A stretch of 64,000 bases of DNA from Tiliqua scincoides. Its lineage: Eukaryota > Chordata > Lepidosauria > Squamata > Scincidae. The number at the start of each line of letters is the position of its first letter. Within the stretch, counting starts at the first letter, position 1. Of the stretch, positions 17,706-29,039 are shown one piece after another. The notes under the pieces were generated by a model. That model was not told the DNA's origin. It saw nothing but the letters and a program-made list of their open reading frames with translations, and made no database searches. The translations under genes and the position numbers were made by a program. Location: positions 127,654,807 through 127,718,806 of the forward strand of contig NC_089822.1 in NCBI RefSeq assembly GCF_035046505.1, given 5' to 3'.

Positions 17706-19149
17706 TGCCTACTTGGTGCTTACAGAGTGTGCTATGCTGTTTCCCTGCTCCACACCTCTTCAGTTTGCAATAAGCAGGACCAGTATGCATTGGGTTCAAT
17801 TTGTGAGTGTCTGTGCATGCAGAAGCAACATTTGGGGGGGATTCAGATGGTGCGACACACACACCACCCCTGTTCCCAGTGAGATTAACTGTTTCTGAAC
17901 ATCTTTTGCCCTGGAGCTGTTAAGTGACTTTGCCCACTTTTTCCACACTGGGGCAGGATTTGCCTTGGCATGACATCTTGCCATTTTTTGCTTTGCAGCA
18001 TCAGCACAGCTGCCTGTCCCTTAGAGGTTGCTTGACTCTCGGCTGTGACGTGAGCCAGCAGGCAGGTGCCGCCATAAATCACTTGCTAAGAGCAGAAATG
18101 GATTTTCACATGAGTCATATTTACATTGAATCAGAGGCCTGATTTACAGCCCGTGGAGCAATTACCAGGCACATTACAGCTGTGGAGCACAGCTGGGTGG
18201 GGCCGGGAAGAAGATTCATCAGATCTTGTCAGGCCACACAAGCTAAGCAAGGAGGGGGATGGGCTGTGGCTTGGGTTGGAGGCAGACTGAATGTGAACCA
18301 GGGTTTGCTGATGCTTTTTCAGAAGCCATGGTGCTTTTCTTCCTCTAATCACTTTGCTTACAGGTTCTTCAGGCTCATGCTAGCAAACCCCTTTTCCAAG
18401 CGTTACCCACCTCCATCTGCTCATGTACACCCCTGCATCCTTCCCCCTATCTCACTGTGACTGGTCACCATCACCAATGCTCAGCCTTCTCCAGTGGTGA
18501 ACTCAGAAAACTGCCTTCTAACTTCATCCATTCTAGTTCAAAGTTATCCATGCTCACTGGCAGTGAAATCTCTTAAGGTTTCAGAGAGGGCTCTTTCTTA
18601 GTCCTACCAGGGATTGAACCCAATACCATCTAAATGTAAGACATACATTGATAAGACCAAACTATAAACATTAAGCCTATTGGGTGGGAGTACAGAGGGC
18701 AGCAAATGTCACCCACTCCCCTGCCCATCTACCTCACTCATCTGCCTGTTCTCTGTTTCCTTTGCCACACCTGCCCCCTCCTCTTGCCTACCAGGGACTG
18801 GCTTGGTGTTAGCAGCACACAGAAAGTAGCTGTGCTCCCTTCCTCGGCTCACTATATTTTTGAAAAGGTGGAATGAGAAAGTATGGAAGAGAAAATGTGG
18901 AACTATGAGAGAACTATGCCACCCATGGAATAGACTGCAAGAGGAGGTTAAGAAACAGAGCACCTGGAGAAACAGAGGTAAAATATGTAGAGGGGCAGGG
19001 AGAAAGGGAAGAAGAAGGTAAGGACGTATGGGTCTTGAATTGCACTTTGAGTTTTAAGAAGTGCTCTGCTTAAAATAGTCATTGCCCAGCTGGTTTGAGG
19101 AGCAGAGGCTTTCCTGAAGTTGCCCCAAAGCTGGAGAATGGATCCCTGA
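17706..19149. other. Spacer, possibly with a conserved non-coding segment
   Basis: No repeat or gene recognised. The stretch 18000-18260 (CCGCCATAAATCACTTGC, TTTACATTGAATCAGAGGCC, GAGCAATTACCAGGCAC) lacks repeat character and is of the composition common in vertebrate conserved non-coding DNA; this is only an impression. Confidence 0.35.
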
Positions 19150-19430
19150 GAGAGGTTCCGTAACATCACCCCTATTTCACTTTCTGAACTCTGGAAGCCT
19201 ACCTTTTTGGGAAGGCACTTAGAAACTGATGCTGTTGTTGGCTGGTCAATTTTGGGTTTGCTTTGGGAGCTGCTGACAGTTCACTTGCCATTAGGCTAAT
19301 TTTTATTCAGGCTTCAGCATGTTGAGCTGAAGCATTCTTTTCCATTGGATTTTATTGCTATTGTTGTTGCTTTCAAATTGTAAGTCACCTTGAATGGAGG
19401 AGAACTGGAATAAATTGTTTTTGAAAGATG
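19150..19430 (+). mobile_element. L2-like LINE 3' end, diverged
   Basis: CTTTTTGGGAAGGCAC...TTGTAAGTCACCTTGAATGG matches the layout of the L2-like 3' end at 26625-26965 and 42375 (ACTGCCTTGAATAAAG). Weak, identified from the terminal motif. Confidence 0.45.
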
Positions 19431-19504
19431 ACCAGAAACTGTGTCGTTTAACAAAACCAAAGAGTGACTGGGTGAAAACGGCTGCTGTCAATCTGCTTTG
19501 ACAT

Positions 19505-20765
19505 TCATTTCCTTGATGGTTCTATTTATTATTTATATCCCACCTTTCTTCCACACCAAAGGGGACTCAAGGCAGCTAACAATATTAACATAAAATTAAA
19601 CAATATATATTAAAAACAATTAAGCAGACCTGCACAGCATCCAGCACAAGTTTGGGGCCAGAAACAGTGCAACCCGAGGCAAGGGGAAAACTCTCCCCTT
19701 ACTCTGTGTCACGCTGCACTGACCCCAATGGGTCTACACCACCTCAGGAGGTGGTGCAAATCCAAGTAGACCAAGCAGCCAGAGGATGCTCTGCGCCACT
19801 TGGAAATGGGGTCAGAATCTGGCACAACCACTGGATCCTGGCCCTGACTCCCGTTCCCTGCCTCCCCACCTGCCCCCAGGAACGCCCACCCCCTGCCCTC
19901 CCCTTGCCCCAAAACGCCTCCTCCCTGCCTTCTTCCTGTCTCCTCCCTGCCATCCCCATGCCCCCCCCAACTGCGTTGGCTGAGCTTGGCCAACACAATG
20001 GGCCAGGCCTGGATCCAGCACGGGGAGGCAAGTGCAACTCCTTGCCCTGGCCTCCCCAACTCCTGAGTTGACTCAAACTTGCCTTACAACACATTTGTGA
20101 CACCCCCAGGTTGGCACAAGTCACTTGTGCCAGCCTAACCTGGGTGTTAGGATTGCGCTGTAAAACATTAAAAACAATTAAAACATTAAAACACCCAGGA
20201 TCACCACAATTAAGTTATTAAAAAAGCACTAGCCCCCCATTGTCAGTTAAAAGCCTTCATTAATAACAAGGTCTTGAGGCCCTACTGAAAGGTATCTAGA
20301 GAGGGAGCTGTTCATAATTCCAGTGGAAGAGAATTTCATAAATGAGGAGCCACCACCAAGAAGGTCCTATTCCTAGCCGCCACCCCCCTACCTCTACAGG
20401 TGACGGCACAGTCGGAGGGGACCCCTCAGATGATCTGAGATGACAGGTAGGATTATATGAATGAAGGTGGTCCTCAAATACTGTGAACTGTATAGAGCTT
20501 TAAAAGTCAAAACCAGCACTTTGAATTCAACCCGAAAATGAATCAGCAACCAGAGTAGCTGCCGCAGCAGTGGCCCAACTAAGTCGAACCAGTGAGCCCC
20601 AGTAACCACATGGGCAGCCGCATTCTGCACTAGTTGCACTTTCTGAACCATCTTCAGAGGCAAGTAGAGTGTGTTACAGTAATCTAATCTGGATGTCACT
20701 AGGGCATGGGTTACCGTGGCCAGATGTTTTAGGGACATAATGGGAGGTGGGGACCATTCTGCACA
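19505..20765 (-). mobile_element. L2-like LINE fragment, split by a GC-rich element
   Basis: The minus strand of 20394-20738 encodes THALVTSRLDYCNTLYLPL, KVQLVQNAAAHVVTG and EFKVLVLTFKAL, typical of the C-terminal part of L2-clade reverse transcriptase proteins. The 3' end is at 19505-19600 (minus-strand form of ATCCCACCTTTCTTCC and GACTCAAGGCAGC). A GC-rich insertion occupies 19625-20163. Dead. Confidence 0.8.
19625..20163 (-). mobile_element. GC-rich non-autonomous element in the L2-like LINE
   Basis: The right end GTTAGGATTGCGCTG is the inverted CAATCCTAA terminus. The interior aligns in reverse with 44708-45240 (shared GGCCCCAA, CACCTCAGGAGGTG, GTGACACCC motifs). On both sides the host sequence has TTAAAAACAATTAA. 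The apparent long open frames on both strands come from its high GC content. Confidence 0.65.
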
Positions 20766-23408
20766 GACATACTAGGGCACAAATGTATGCTACAATCCTA
20801 GAGATCTTACAGATCTGGGTGGCTCAACATTCAATGCACATTTAGGGCCACAAGACTGCAGTGCCACCCCCCTGACTGTACAGAAATGGAAGTAATCGGC
20901 AGTGATGTGATGATGTCATCGCCAATTACTTCCAGGTTCTAAGCTGCTGAAGTCACTTGGCAGGCGCATGTGGCAGGAGGCAGAGGCAATGGGTGCCTGG
21001 AAGTAACTGTCCAGTCACTTCTGGGAGCTGCTTGCTATGTTTGCAGCATGGGGGTGTCACCGGTCCCAACAGTTTGGGAACCACAGGTTTAGGATGAAGG
21101 GAAGCAAGCAACCTTCAAAAAGGACCCAAAAGATAGGAGCGAGCAGGGAATTGGGATCACTGAGGGCATTCTGGTCCCAGACCTCTTCTCAGCTATTCAC
21201 ACAATTGTGTTTTTCCCTTGGAAGCAGTGATGATTCCTGAGCATCTATAAAATCAAGCGCTTTGGGACCCTCTAAATAGGTGCCATGGGTGGGAGGTTTT
21301 CACTGCAAGTGCATACATAGTACTCACTCTGCGGCAGTTGTTGCATGCCTGTCCCAATTGCCCCTCCTGATAAGTCTTTGAGGAGAAATGTGGGCTGCCT
21401 TCCTTATGTCAGAAAGAATACAGACAGCAGGGACAGGAGGCGGCAAGGCAAAGACCTGGAGTGGGATTAGGAGAGTGAGGGCAGAAGTCACGGCCCTCTG
21501 GGGAGATGGACAGAAATGTGCAGTCATGAAACCTTTGCCCTTCCCCTTTCTCACATTCCCTTTGCAGGGAGACTACAAGGAGTCTTGGCACAGCCCCCCC
21601 TCCTCTGCCTCCCCCTGCATCAAAGCAAATAAAAGGCCCACAGTGATCTCATCCCCTTGAGAGCAGATTATCATGAGCTCATGCATCTCATCAGACACAA
21701 GCTCACAATCCATTTGTTCGGGTCTTTCATTTAGCCAGGACTCACTGTGGCTCAGCCCTCAACCCTGTGAGGTAATAACCAGGTGCCTCTGAGGATATGC
21801 AGAGCGCCCAGGATGCATGAACAGCACCTGGGAATGGGGGAAAGGGGATCCAAATCACTGGCTGTACTTTTCTGTCAAATGTGATTACCTACCATAACTG
21901 CTTCCTATGGCACAAAATAAGAATCAAGCCCATCACTTCTGTCTTGGGGATATGGACAATGCCCTTTTTGCAACCCCACCTTATCTGGCTCATTCACACA
22001 CTGGTTGCTGGAACAGAGGTCTGAAAGCCTGGATCTCACCTTGGGCCCCACTGCCTGCCACCTTCCAGCACTGCCTCATTTTAAAGCCACAAAATGCCAT
22101 TCTCATCACCACTACTTTTTTGTTCACTCTACTTTAGGAGGTTTTTGGTGCTGGCCACCCCACTGCATATGTTTAATGCCGTTGTGGAAAGGAGGGGCCT
22201 GTGGACTCCCAGGGCTGGGGAGAGGGTGGTGTATAAATAAGGTGGTTTATGGGGCTCAGGAAGAACGTGCGCCCGGAGGACAGAATCACCGATGCGCCAG
22301 TTCCCGCTCCCACCAGCCCCTCTCCCATTTTATGGCTTAATTAAAGGCTGCCCCATAAATCCTGGTGCAGCAGCCAAGCCTCCCCCCCCCCCCACTCCAG
22401 CCCAGCAGGGTCCAGAGGCTCTATGCTGTCTTTTAATGAAGAGCGTGATTCATTTGGGAGCAGACCTTTCCCTTCCCCAGAAATGGAGGAAGGTGGATGA
22501 GGAGGGCGGCGGGGGTGGGGGGGTGGGTGGGCAGGGGGAGTTGCTGGCTCCTTCTCTGTTTCCCTCAGCCTCTCTGGCTTGCTCTCACGCTCATTCCTAT
22601 TAAGAATGAAAGTCCAACTACAGTCAAGGCCGTGAAGCTGCCGAGGACTCCTAGCTATGTTAAATCATTGCTGTGCAGCCCCCAACCAAGCCTGTGCTGG
22701 AGGCACATTCCTCAGCTGCCTTTGTATACAATAAGTCCCTGCTTGGCACCACAGGGATGCAGCAAGGACAGCTCTGCTGACCCAGCCCACTTGACCCTGG
22801 CTGGCCCACAGAGATCCTTTGTCAAAGTCACCCTTACCAACCAAAAGGGATTCTTCGCTGCTGGAGTGGCCACTATGGTGACAGGATGGCTGGAGCAGGA
22901 TGTTCCAGGGCTTCCTTGGGCTAGATTATAATGAGAAGGAAAAAAGATAGCAATCCACAAGTGAAAAGTTCAGGCTGCTTTCACACCGGATACCAAAGAG
23001 TTATCTGTAAACCTCTGGGCCAAACTACATGTTAAATCAAACATTTGGTCCTGTATGTGTGTTTTAAGTGGTAGCTGAGGGAGTGGGCAGGATCAGAACC
23101 CTGATAGGCAAGGATGGGAATATTTAACCCTTTCTCATCATGCCACAGTTCAGGCGAACATGCTCTCTTCTCCATGCTGCAGTGACCCCAGGAGGGAAGC
23201 TTCCATTGGCTTGTGAAAGTTTATGGTAGAGGCAACATTTGAATTGGGATATTCCAGATTTGCTGCATAGGCTCTTAGCTATATAGGCTCTTAGCACCAC
23301 ACCCATTCTCCATGCATTCTTATCAATACAAGTTTCACATTGGCATTGCAAACCAGTTTAAAGAAAAGCAAGTTTAAGTATCATATTCAAAAAATAAGGT
23401 TGTCACTT

Positions 23409-23446
<38 letters not shown>

Positions 23447-24150
23447 GGTGTTTGCCTGATTTTAATTTGCAATGGAGCTGGGATTTTGCAGCACGGCCTT
23501 GCACTGCAACACTTTACCTTATAAAGCTGTAAAAAGATTGCACTACTCCCAATAAAACTGGTCAGGCAAAAAACAAACCCAGTTAGCTGATGCTCAGAAC
23601 AGGAAAATTTGCCCATTTGGCAGGTTGCTGGAAAGTGGAGCGGCCTCATTCTGGGTGTTTCCACACTACAGCCCTTGAGCTGAGTTCTGCATAGTGCAGC
23701 TGGGCCAATTGTTTCCAACCTAGCACTATTGCTGACTTTCAAGGGCTGTTATCCATTTCAGGGGCGGCCAAGACAACTGGAAACAGTCCCCAAGAATCGA
23801 CATGATTGTGAGGAGGCTTGCTGGTATTGTGGCAGCAATTTCTGTCTTTTAACTAGAAAAGCTGCTGCTTCTGAGGGTGGCAGCAGCATCAGTGGATGTG
23901 CTGCTGGTCTTTCTGCCTCCGAATGGGTACCATTTTCCCTTCCCAAGTGCAGAAAGACAAGGAGTGCATCCATGACGGTTGCCAATATCCTTGGTTTCAA
24001 CAGTGGTTCCAGTTAAAAGAAACTGGCCATCACTCTGGAAAGCCCCACCAAAAAGGGCAATTTTCACTGGGCCATCCCACAAATGCCCTGGAACCCAATT
24101 ATTTTTAAGCTGGCAGTAACAGGGGAGGGGGGATGAGTCTTTGGATCAAC
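20766..24150. other. Spacer with a (CA)n run and possible conserved segments
   Basis: No gene supported. (CA)n of about 18 units at 23409-23444. C- and G-rich runs at 22380 and 22510. 21655-21800 and 22290-22470 (TTTTATGGCTTAATTAAAGG, CCCCATAAATCCTGG, GAGCGTGATTCATTTGGG) do not look repeat-derived and could be conserved non-coding DNA. Confidence 0.4.
23409..23444. repeat. (CA)n microsatellite
   Basis: About 18 uninterrupted CA units. It produces a meaningless run of alternating Cys-Val in the reverse frame. Confidence 0.95.
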
Positions 24151-24164
24151 CCTTGTTCTACACA

Positions 24165-24600
24165 GCACTTAGGCTGCAATCCAGACTGCAAAGTGCTGGG
24201 TTGTGATCCTAAATGCAGTCCAGCACTTAAACTGCAGTCCTAGTGTTCTGGCAGCGGTATGCGCTTTACGGTGTCAAAAAATGTGTTCTGGAACAAGGCA
24301 GAACTATGTGCTTCTGAACCGCAATTGGAGAAGCCGAAGTAGCTCCCTGCATGGTAACAGGCTGAAGAAGGCCCACTGACACTGGTAATCTGGTAGGGTG
24401 GGTGTAACGGTGCAGGGGGAGGAAATAATGGGGCAAAACAGGGGAAGGGGGGTGAGATGGAGGCAGGAGCGTGTGGCTCCCAACACGGGCAACTTGCATT
24501 GGATGCTATCCCCTTTCGTAGCAGCCAACATACCCCTTTGGTCTTCATGGACTTGTGCCAGCTAAAGAGCTGGCACAGGTCCAAGGAGACTCATTGGTAA
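24165..24600. mobile_element. GC-rich CAATCC-terminal element, diverged
   Basis: Starts near GGCTGCAATCC and ends with GGCACAGGTCCAAGGAGACT, a block shared with 45090-45110. It contains a short inverted pair GTGCCAGCT/AGCTGGCAC at 24555. Boundaries are uncertain. Confidence 0.45.
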
Positions 24601-25505
24601 GCAAAAGGAAAATAATTTCGCTTTCTTCTCCAAAGTCTCCCAAACTGCCCCCACCACCAACGCATGCAACGCAGCCTGTTTGGAAGCAAGTGCATGCTAT
24701 GGCGGGGAAAATCATAGGATTCGGCTGTTTATATAGTGGGGTTTTTTGTTTGTTTCTTAATCCCTTCTCTAACGATTCTTCAGAAATCATTTCAATCCAG
24801 CAACTGCCTTTCCCAATGCTAATGAAATCCTCTTTGCTGATTTAGCTGGTTTTATCACTTCCCCATTCAAAGACCTGGGGGATTAGTGGTACCTCTGATT
24901 TGCCCCTTGAATAGCTTGTATCCATTTAGCCTGAGCAAGAATGATGCTTTCCTACCTCATCATGTGAGGGGCAGCCCAAGCCTACCTAACTTACTCCACA
25001 TCAGTGCAGAGGCGCCAGTGCAGGCTCCACTACATCCTGTGGGGTTTGTTGGAACACTGGTGAGCTCCTCAGGTGCTGTCTCCTGCATTTCATTGTCTTT
25101 GGCCCCCTCCCCCAGTATGTTTCTTCTTGTTCATCTTCATCTATACCTGCCTGCTTAGCAGAACACTTCATACACTTGATGAAGTGGACTGCTGTTCCAC
25201 AAAAGCTTACACTGGAAGGGAAGTCTCCAGGGGAACACAAGACCCTGTGTTTGAGTGTTTGATATCCTCTGCCCTGGTATCTGTTTCTTCTTTTCCCATG
25301 GTGCAAGGAGGTTTTAATCACTTCTTTCCTCTCAATTTTCTTCCTTTAATGGCAGGACAGGGATACAAATAGACCATTTGGCTATTTTGTTTAATATATT
25401 TCTTAGGAAATACTGATTGCTGCCAGAGGTAATTCAAGGCAGTGTCCAGAACAAAGAATAAAACAACAATGTTAATAACAATTGCTTTATTTAATATTAA
25501 TTATA
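24601..25505. other. Unassigned spacer
   Basis: No gene supported and no repeat recognised. It includes 24990-25180, rich in CT, without clear family similarity. Confidence 0.35.
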
Positions 25506-25509
25506 ATTA

Positions 25510-25949
25510 CAGTGCAATCCTAATTGCTGGCTACATCGGTGCAGTGACTGCTTCCACAGGCATAGGGTATCACAAACATGCCGTAAGCACGTAATGCACG
25601 TAAAGCTCATGAATAAGCAGCACCAGTGAGAAGGTCTGCACCACCCTGCTGGCACTGAATTCTGGAGCATTGCCCCAAGGAGCAGGTAAGCTCCTGCCAA
25701 GCTGTGCAGGGATGGGTATAATGGGGCAGGAGAGAGAGCTGGTCAGGCCCTAGAGGGGGGTGGGATCTGTGATGCTGGCCTATGCCACATTCTAGTCCAC
25801 ATCCTGAAAGCCCTACAAGGGGCTTCTTGGACTTGTGCCAGCGATTTTACTGGTGCAGAACCAAGTAGTCCCATTGAGCAGGCTGGGGCTCAACATGGAG
25901 TAAAGGAACAAACGCACCCTGTCTGCACCGGTGCTAGATAGGATTGGCT
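25510..25949. mobile_element. 440-bp CAATCCTA-terminal element
   Basis: The left end GTGCAATCCTAATTGC and the right end GATAGGATTGGC are inverted relative to each other in the ATCCTA core. The interior includes TTGGACTTGTGCCAGC, also found reversed near 24545. No protein frame. Confidence 0.55.
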
Positions 25950-26300
25950 GCCCTTTAAATAAAAGTAGGAAAGCAGTATTTTTATTATCTAAAAAAATAT
26001 ATATTACAAGTGGGGCCTCTGCATCCACAGATTGTGTATCCGCGGATATGGTTCAATGCAGGTCCTCTGAACATTGCGCCAGACTTGACTTGACCCCACC
26101 TGAGCCTTCCAGATGTGACCAGAGCTGTGCTTTCTGAAGCACACAGACACCCTGTGTATCTGCCCGCAGCCTCTGTGGGCTTTAGAATGGCCTTTTCAGC
26201 AAAACCCTCGCTACTTCCTGAGGGAAACCCGATGTGATGTTTTTATGCCATATAAGGCATTCTGAGGCCTGGGGATAACCATTTGGATAGAGGTGGTGCA
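25950..26300. other. Possible old DNA-transposon remnant
   Basis: GGGGCCTCTGCATCCACAGA followed by GTGTATCCGCGGATATGGTT resembles the palindromic ends of some mariner/Tigger-like elements. No second terminus found. Confidence 0.3.
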
Positions 26301-26624
26301 GTCTCCCTTGATTCTTCAGTCCTTTTGTTGTTCATCCTCCTCCATCACCATCACTTTTCTGGGCTTTCTTTTGGAGATGTATACTTTTCACTCATCCACA
26401 TCTTGCAAAAGCCAGCTGGATTCATGCTACTGATACTCGGTACCTGCTGAAAACCATATGGGATAGGATCTCAGTGGGAAAAGGTGGTCATTTGTAGCCT
26501 CTGGTCATGCTGTAACCCTGGCATAAGTAGCTGCCTTGGCATTCTTGAAGTACAGAAAGCAATAAGGGCATGTCTGTGCTGAACACACTACAAGGCTGGA
26601 GAGAGGACCACCACCCCACAGTGT

Positions 26625-26965
26625 TGGGACTGTGGCAGTCAGCTTTTTAAGGGAGAGGGCCTTTTCTGTGGTAGCACCCAAAATGTGGGACTCTTTGCCC
26701 TGGAAGTTTCATTTGTCTCTCTCTTTGCCAGTATTTAGCCATCAACTGAAAACTTTATGTCATCGGCTTTTGATCTGTGTCCACTACTTCAAAGATTGTT
26801 CTTGGTTGTTTATTGGCTCTTTAGGTTTTTTTCTCTGCTGCTTTCTGTTTAAATTGATTTTTATTTTTTATTGTTTAATTGGTTTTAAATGTCTAAGCTG
26901 CCTTGAGCATTTCCTTCTAGAATGAGAAAGGTGGCATATCAATTCCCTAATGAATCAATCAATAA
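26625..26965 (+). mobile_element. L2-like LINE 3' end
   Basis: GGGAGAGGGCCTTTTCTGTG, GGAAGTTTC and the terminal AAGCTGCCTTGAGCATTTCC...AGAAAGGTGGCATATCAATT followed by AATAAATAATT, the layout of L2-like 3' ends in reptiles. 5'-truncated. Confidence 0.7.
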
Positions 26966-27251
26966 ATAATTACCCTGTGTCAGCAATTGTCTGAAATATA
27001 CCCTATATTTCCACAGTTCCCAGCCACTGATATATACATCTCCAACATTGAATAAATGTGCATTTCAGGGGTTCCATTTAGGCACTCTCCCACCCTCTCA
27101 GGGAGAGTATCTATCAAGCTTAAATTGGCTTAAATTGGCACTTACTTCACTTGGATTTGTAATGTCACTGTATAACCTACACTGGACAGAATGCTAATTT
27201 GCATCACAAATGCCTGAGCATTCGTAATACCGATCACTGATCCTCAACTGG

Positions 27252-27385
27252 GCCCACTTACTTACTTACTTACTTACTTACCTACTTACACTTACTTACT
27301 TACACTTACTTACTTACTTACTTACACTTACTTACTTATTTATATGCCACCTTTCTCATAGCCCCAAGGCAGTTTACGTAGGCAG
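27252..27385 (-). repeat. (CTTA)n array attached to an L2-like 3' end
   Basis: Blocks of CTTA are separated by CACTTA at irregular intervals up to 27335, then TTTATATGCCACCTTTCTCA and CCAAGGCAGTTTACG, the minus-strand L2-like 3' end. The array is therefore the expanded LINE tail. Confidence 0.8.
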
Positions 27386-27535
27386 GCTGACCATATACCC
27401 CATTTTTCAAATAGTGTTGTTTTACAAGTGTAAAACAACCTATAGAACCCTGTAAAGAAACCCATAGAACCCTCCATTTCTCCAGATGTTTCCCTTCATA
27501 GTCCAATTGTAGTCTTGGCTGCACAGCGCTAGCCT

Positions 27536-27945
27536 TCTAAGAGCCCAATCCTGGGCTCGGTGCTGCAGCTTCATGCCGCCGCGCACTGTCACAAACGTGC
27601 CATAAGGCACATTTGCGAGCCTCACCACCAGGCTACTGCCCATGCTAGCCCAGTGCCAGCCAGTGCTGGGCTAGCGCTGGGTTAGTGTGGGGCAGGTGCC
27701 CAGCCTCCGCTGCGCAGTGGTCTCACAGGCCGCTGAGCTGTGGCACGGTAAGCGGGGGCGAGGAGGGGGGAGGGGAGGAGGCGGTCCAGGGAGGGGGAGG
27801 CCGGCGGGGGGCAGACAGAGGGCGCACGGGAGGCATGGTGGGGAGGGGGGCCTGCGGGAGGCGTGCCGGGGGAGGGAAGGAGGTGGGTCCATGGAGCTCC
27901 ACTCCATCGGATCCAAGGCTTTCGTGCAGGGCTCGGCGCCCTGAC
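27536..27945 (+). mobile_element. GC-rich element with AAGAGCCCAATCCTG end, right end lost
   Basis: Begins CTAAGAGCCCAATCCTGGGC and shares CATGCTAGCCC, CAGGTGCCCAGCCTCC and CAGGGCTCGGCGCC with the complete copy at 53848-54377. Open frames here are a by-product of the G-rich interior. Confidence 0.7.
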
Positions 27946-27959
27946 GTTGGGCAGGTTGT

Positions 27960-28030
27960 TGTGAGCAAAATTGGAGAAGCTATGTATACCACCCTGAGTT
28001 GCTTGGAGGAAGGGTGGTACAAAAATGTGA
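27960..28030 (+). mobile_element. L2-like 3' end fragment
   Basis: ACCACCCTGAGTTGCTTGGA then AAGGGTGGTACAAAAATGTG, the inverted-core motif of L2-like ends, with an AATAAACAA tail. Confidence 0.5.
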
Positions 28031-28345
28031 AAATAAACAAACTATTTTTGTCCTTCACTTTAACTATTTACTGCCTTTCCTCCTAATCCCAGCAAATCAC
28101 ACGCATCCAATCTCCATGCCCTTTTTGTGCATTCTACCTCATCTCTTGTCAACTTTACCATCAGAGCTCCTTTTCACACACGACACAGGGGGAAATCCAG
28201 GTTTGTCATGAAGGGCACACTCAACAGTGAGCTGCAATCAGTCACGATTCCCTAGAAGAGTATAGAAGAGTTGTAAAATAAATGCATATCTCTCTCAAAC
28301 ATGTTTTTGTTACTCACACTTTTCAGTATATACTGAAGACATCTT

Positions 28346-28540
28346 AGGGTGCAATCCTAACCCCATCCTTTCCAGCACTGACTTAAGGGCAATGCAGCTC
28401 TGAGGGAAGGGAACAAACATTCCCCTACTTTGAGGAGGCCTCCGTGAGTGACACTCAACTGCAGGATGCAGCACATGTCCCATTGGCACTGCTATGCCAG
28501 TGCTGGAAAGCACTGACATAAGGGGTTAGGATTGCGCCGT
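28346..28540. mobile_element. 180-bp palindromic element, family B
   Basis: GTGCAATCCTAACCCCATCC on the left and AAGGGGTTAGGATTGCGC on the right are inverted. The interior carries the reversed core CCCATTGGCACTGCTATGCC. Confidence 0.7.
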
Positions 28541-28716
28541 TAGATGTACACCTAAAAAAAGTCAGATGGCTCCCAATCTTAGAAGCAGAACAAACAGCAG
28601 AAATTCCATGCAGATCTTCAGCTTCATAATTTTACCCACTTCTCCCCCCTCCCTCCAGTTTGTCCAGCTATTATTTTACCCTTGGGTTTCCTTGGTACAG
28701 AAATTAGATTCATTCA

Positions 28717-28719
<3 letters not shown>

Positions 28720-28764
<45 letters not shown>
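28720..28764. repeat. (TG)n microsatellite
   Basis: About 22 uninterrupted TG units. Confidence 0.95.
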
Positions 28765-28767
<3 letters not shown>

Positions 28768-28974
28768 GAAAAAACAGATACTAAAACTCCACTTGGCCTC
28801 AAAGCCACATTCTTGGGCCCCTGGACACTACTTCCTAATATGAGAGTCGTAGGTGCTTGATGTCACCACCTCAGTAATGGGAAAAGACAAATGCACTCTA
28901 TGTCTGCTGGGAGCCTGGAATCAAAACAGGTTCTGCAGAGGAGCCTTGACTTGCTTTAAGGAACAGGAACTCTG

Positions 28975-29026
28975 TGTATGTGTGTATACATACACACATG
29001 TTTGTATGTGTGTATACATACACAGA
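28975..29026. repeat. Palindromic TG/CA block
   Basis: TGTGTGTATACATACACACA is followed by a second inverted copy ending GTATACATACACAG. It is self-complementary at two levels. Derived from TG/TA simple repeat. Confidence 0.8.
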
Positions 29027-29039
29027 GTATTGCTAGCCC

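Noticed and set aside
18182-18460. Possible host exon in 18.2-18.5 kb
   Set aside because: The open frame shows no recognisable domain, no convincing splice sites and no codon bias; composition alone does not support coding.
23407-23742. 111-residue frame ending in Cys-Val repeats
   Set aside because: Driven by the (CA)n microsatellite; no similarity to a known protein.
27685-28086. GC-rich 133-residue open frame
   Set aside because: Composition-driven Gly/Arg-rich frame within a GC-rich element shared with 53848-54377.
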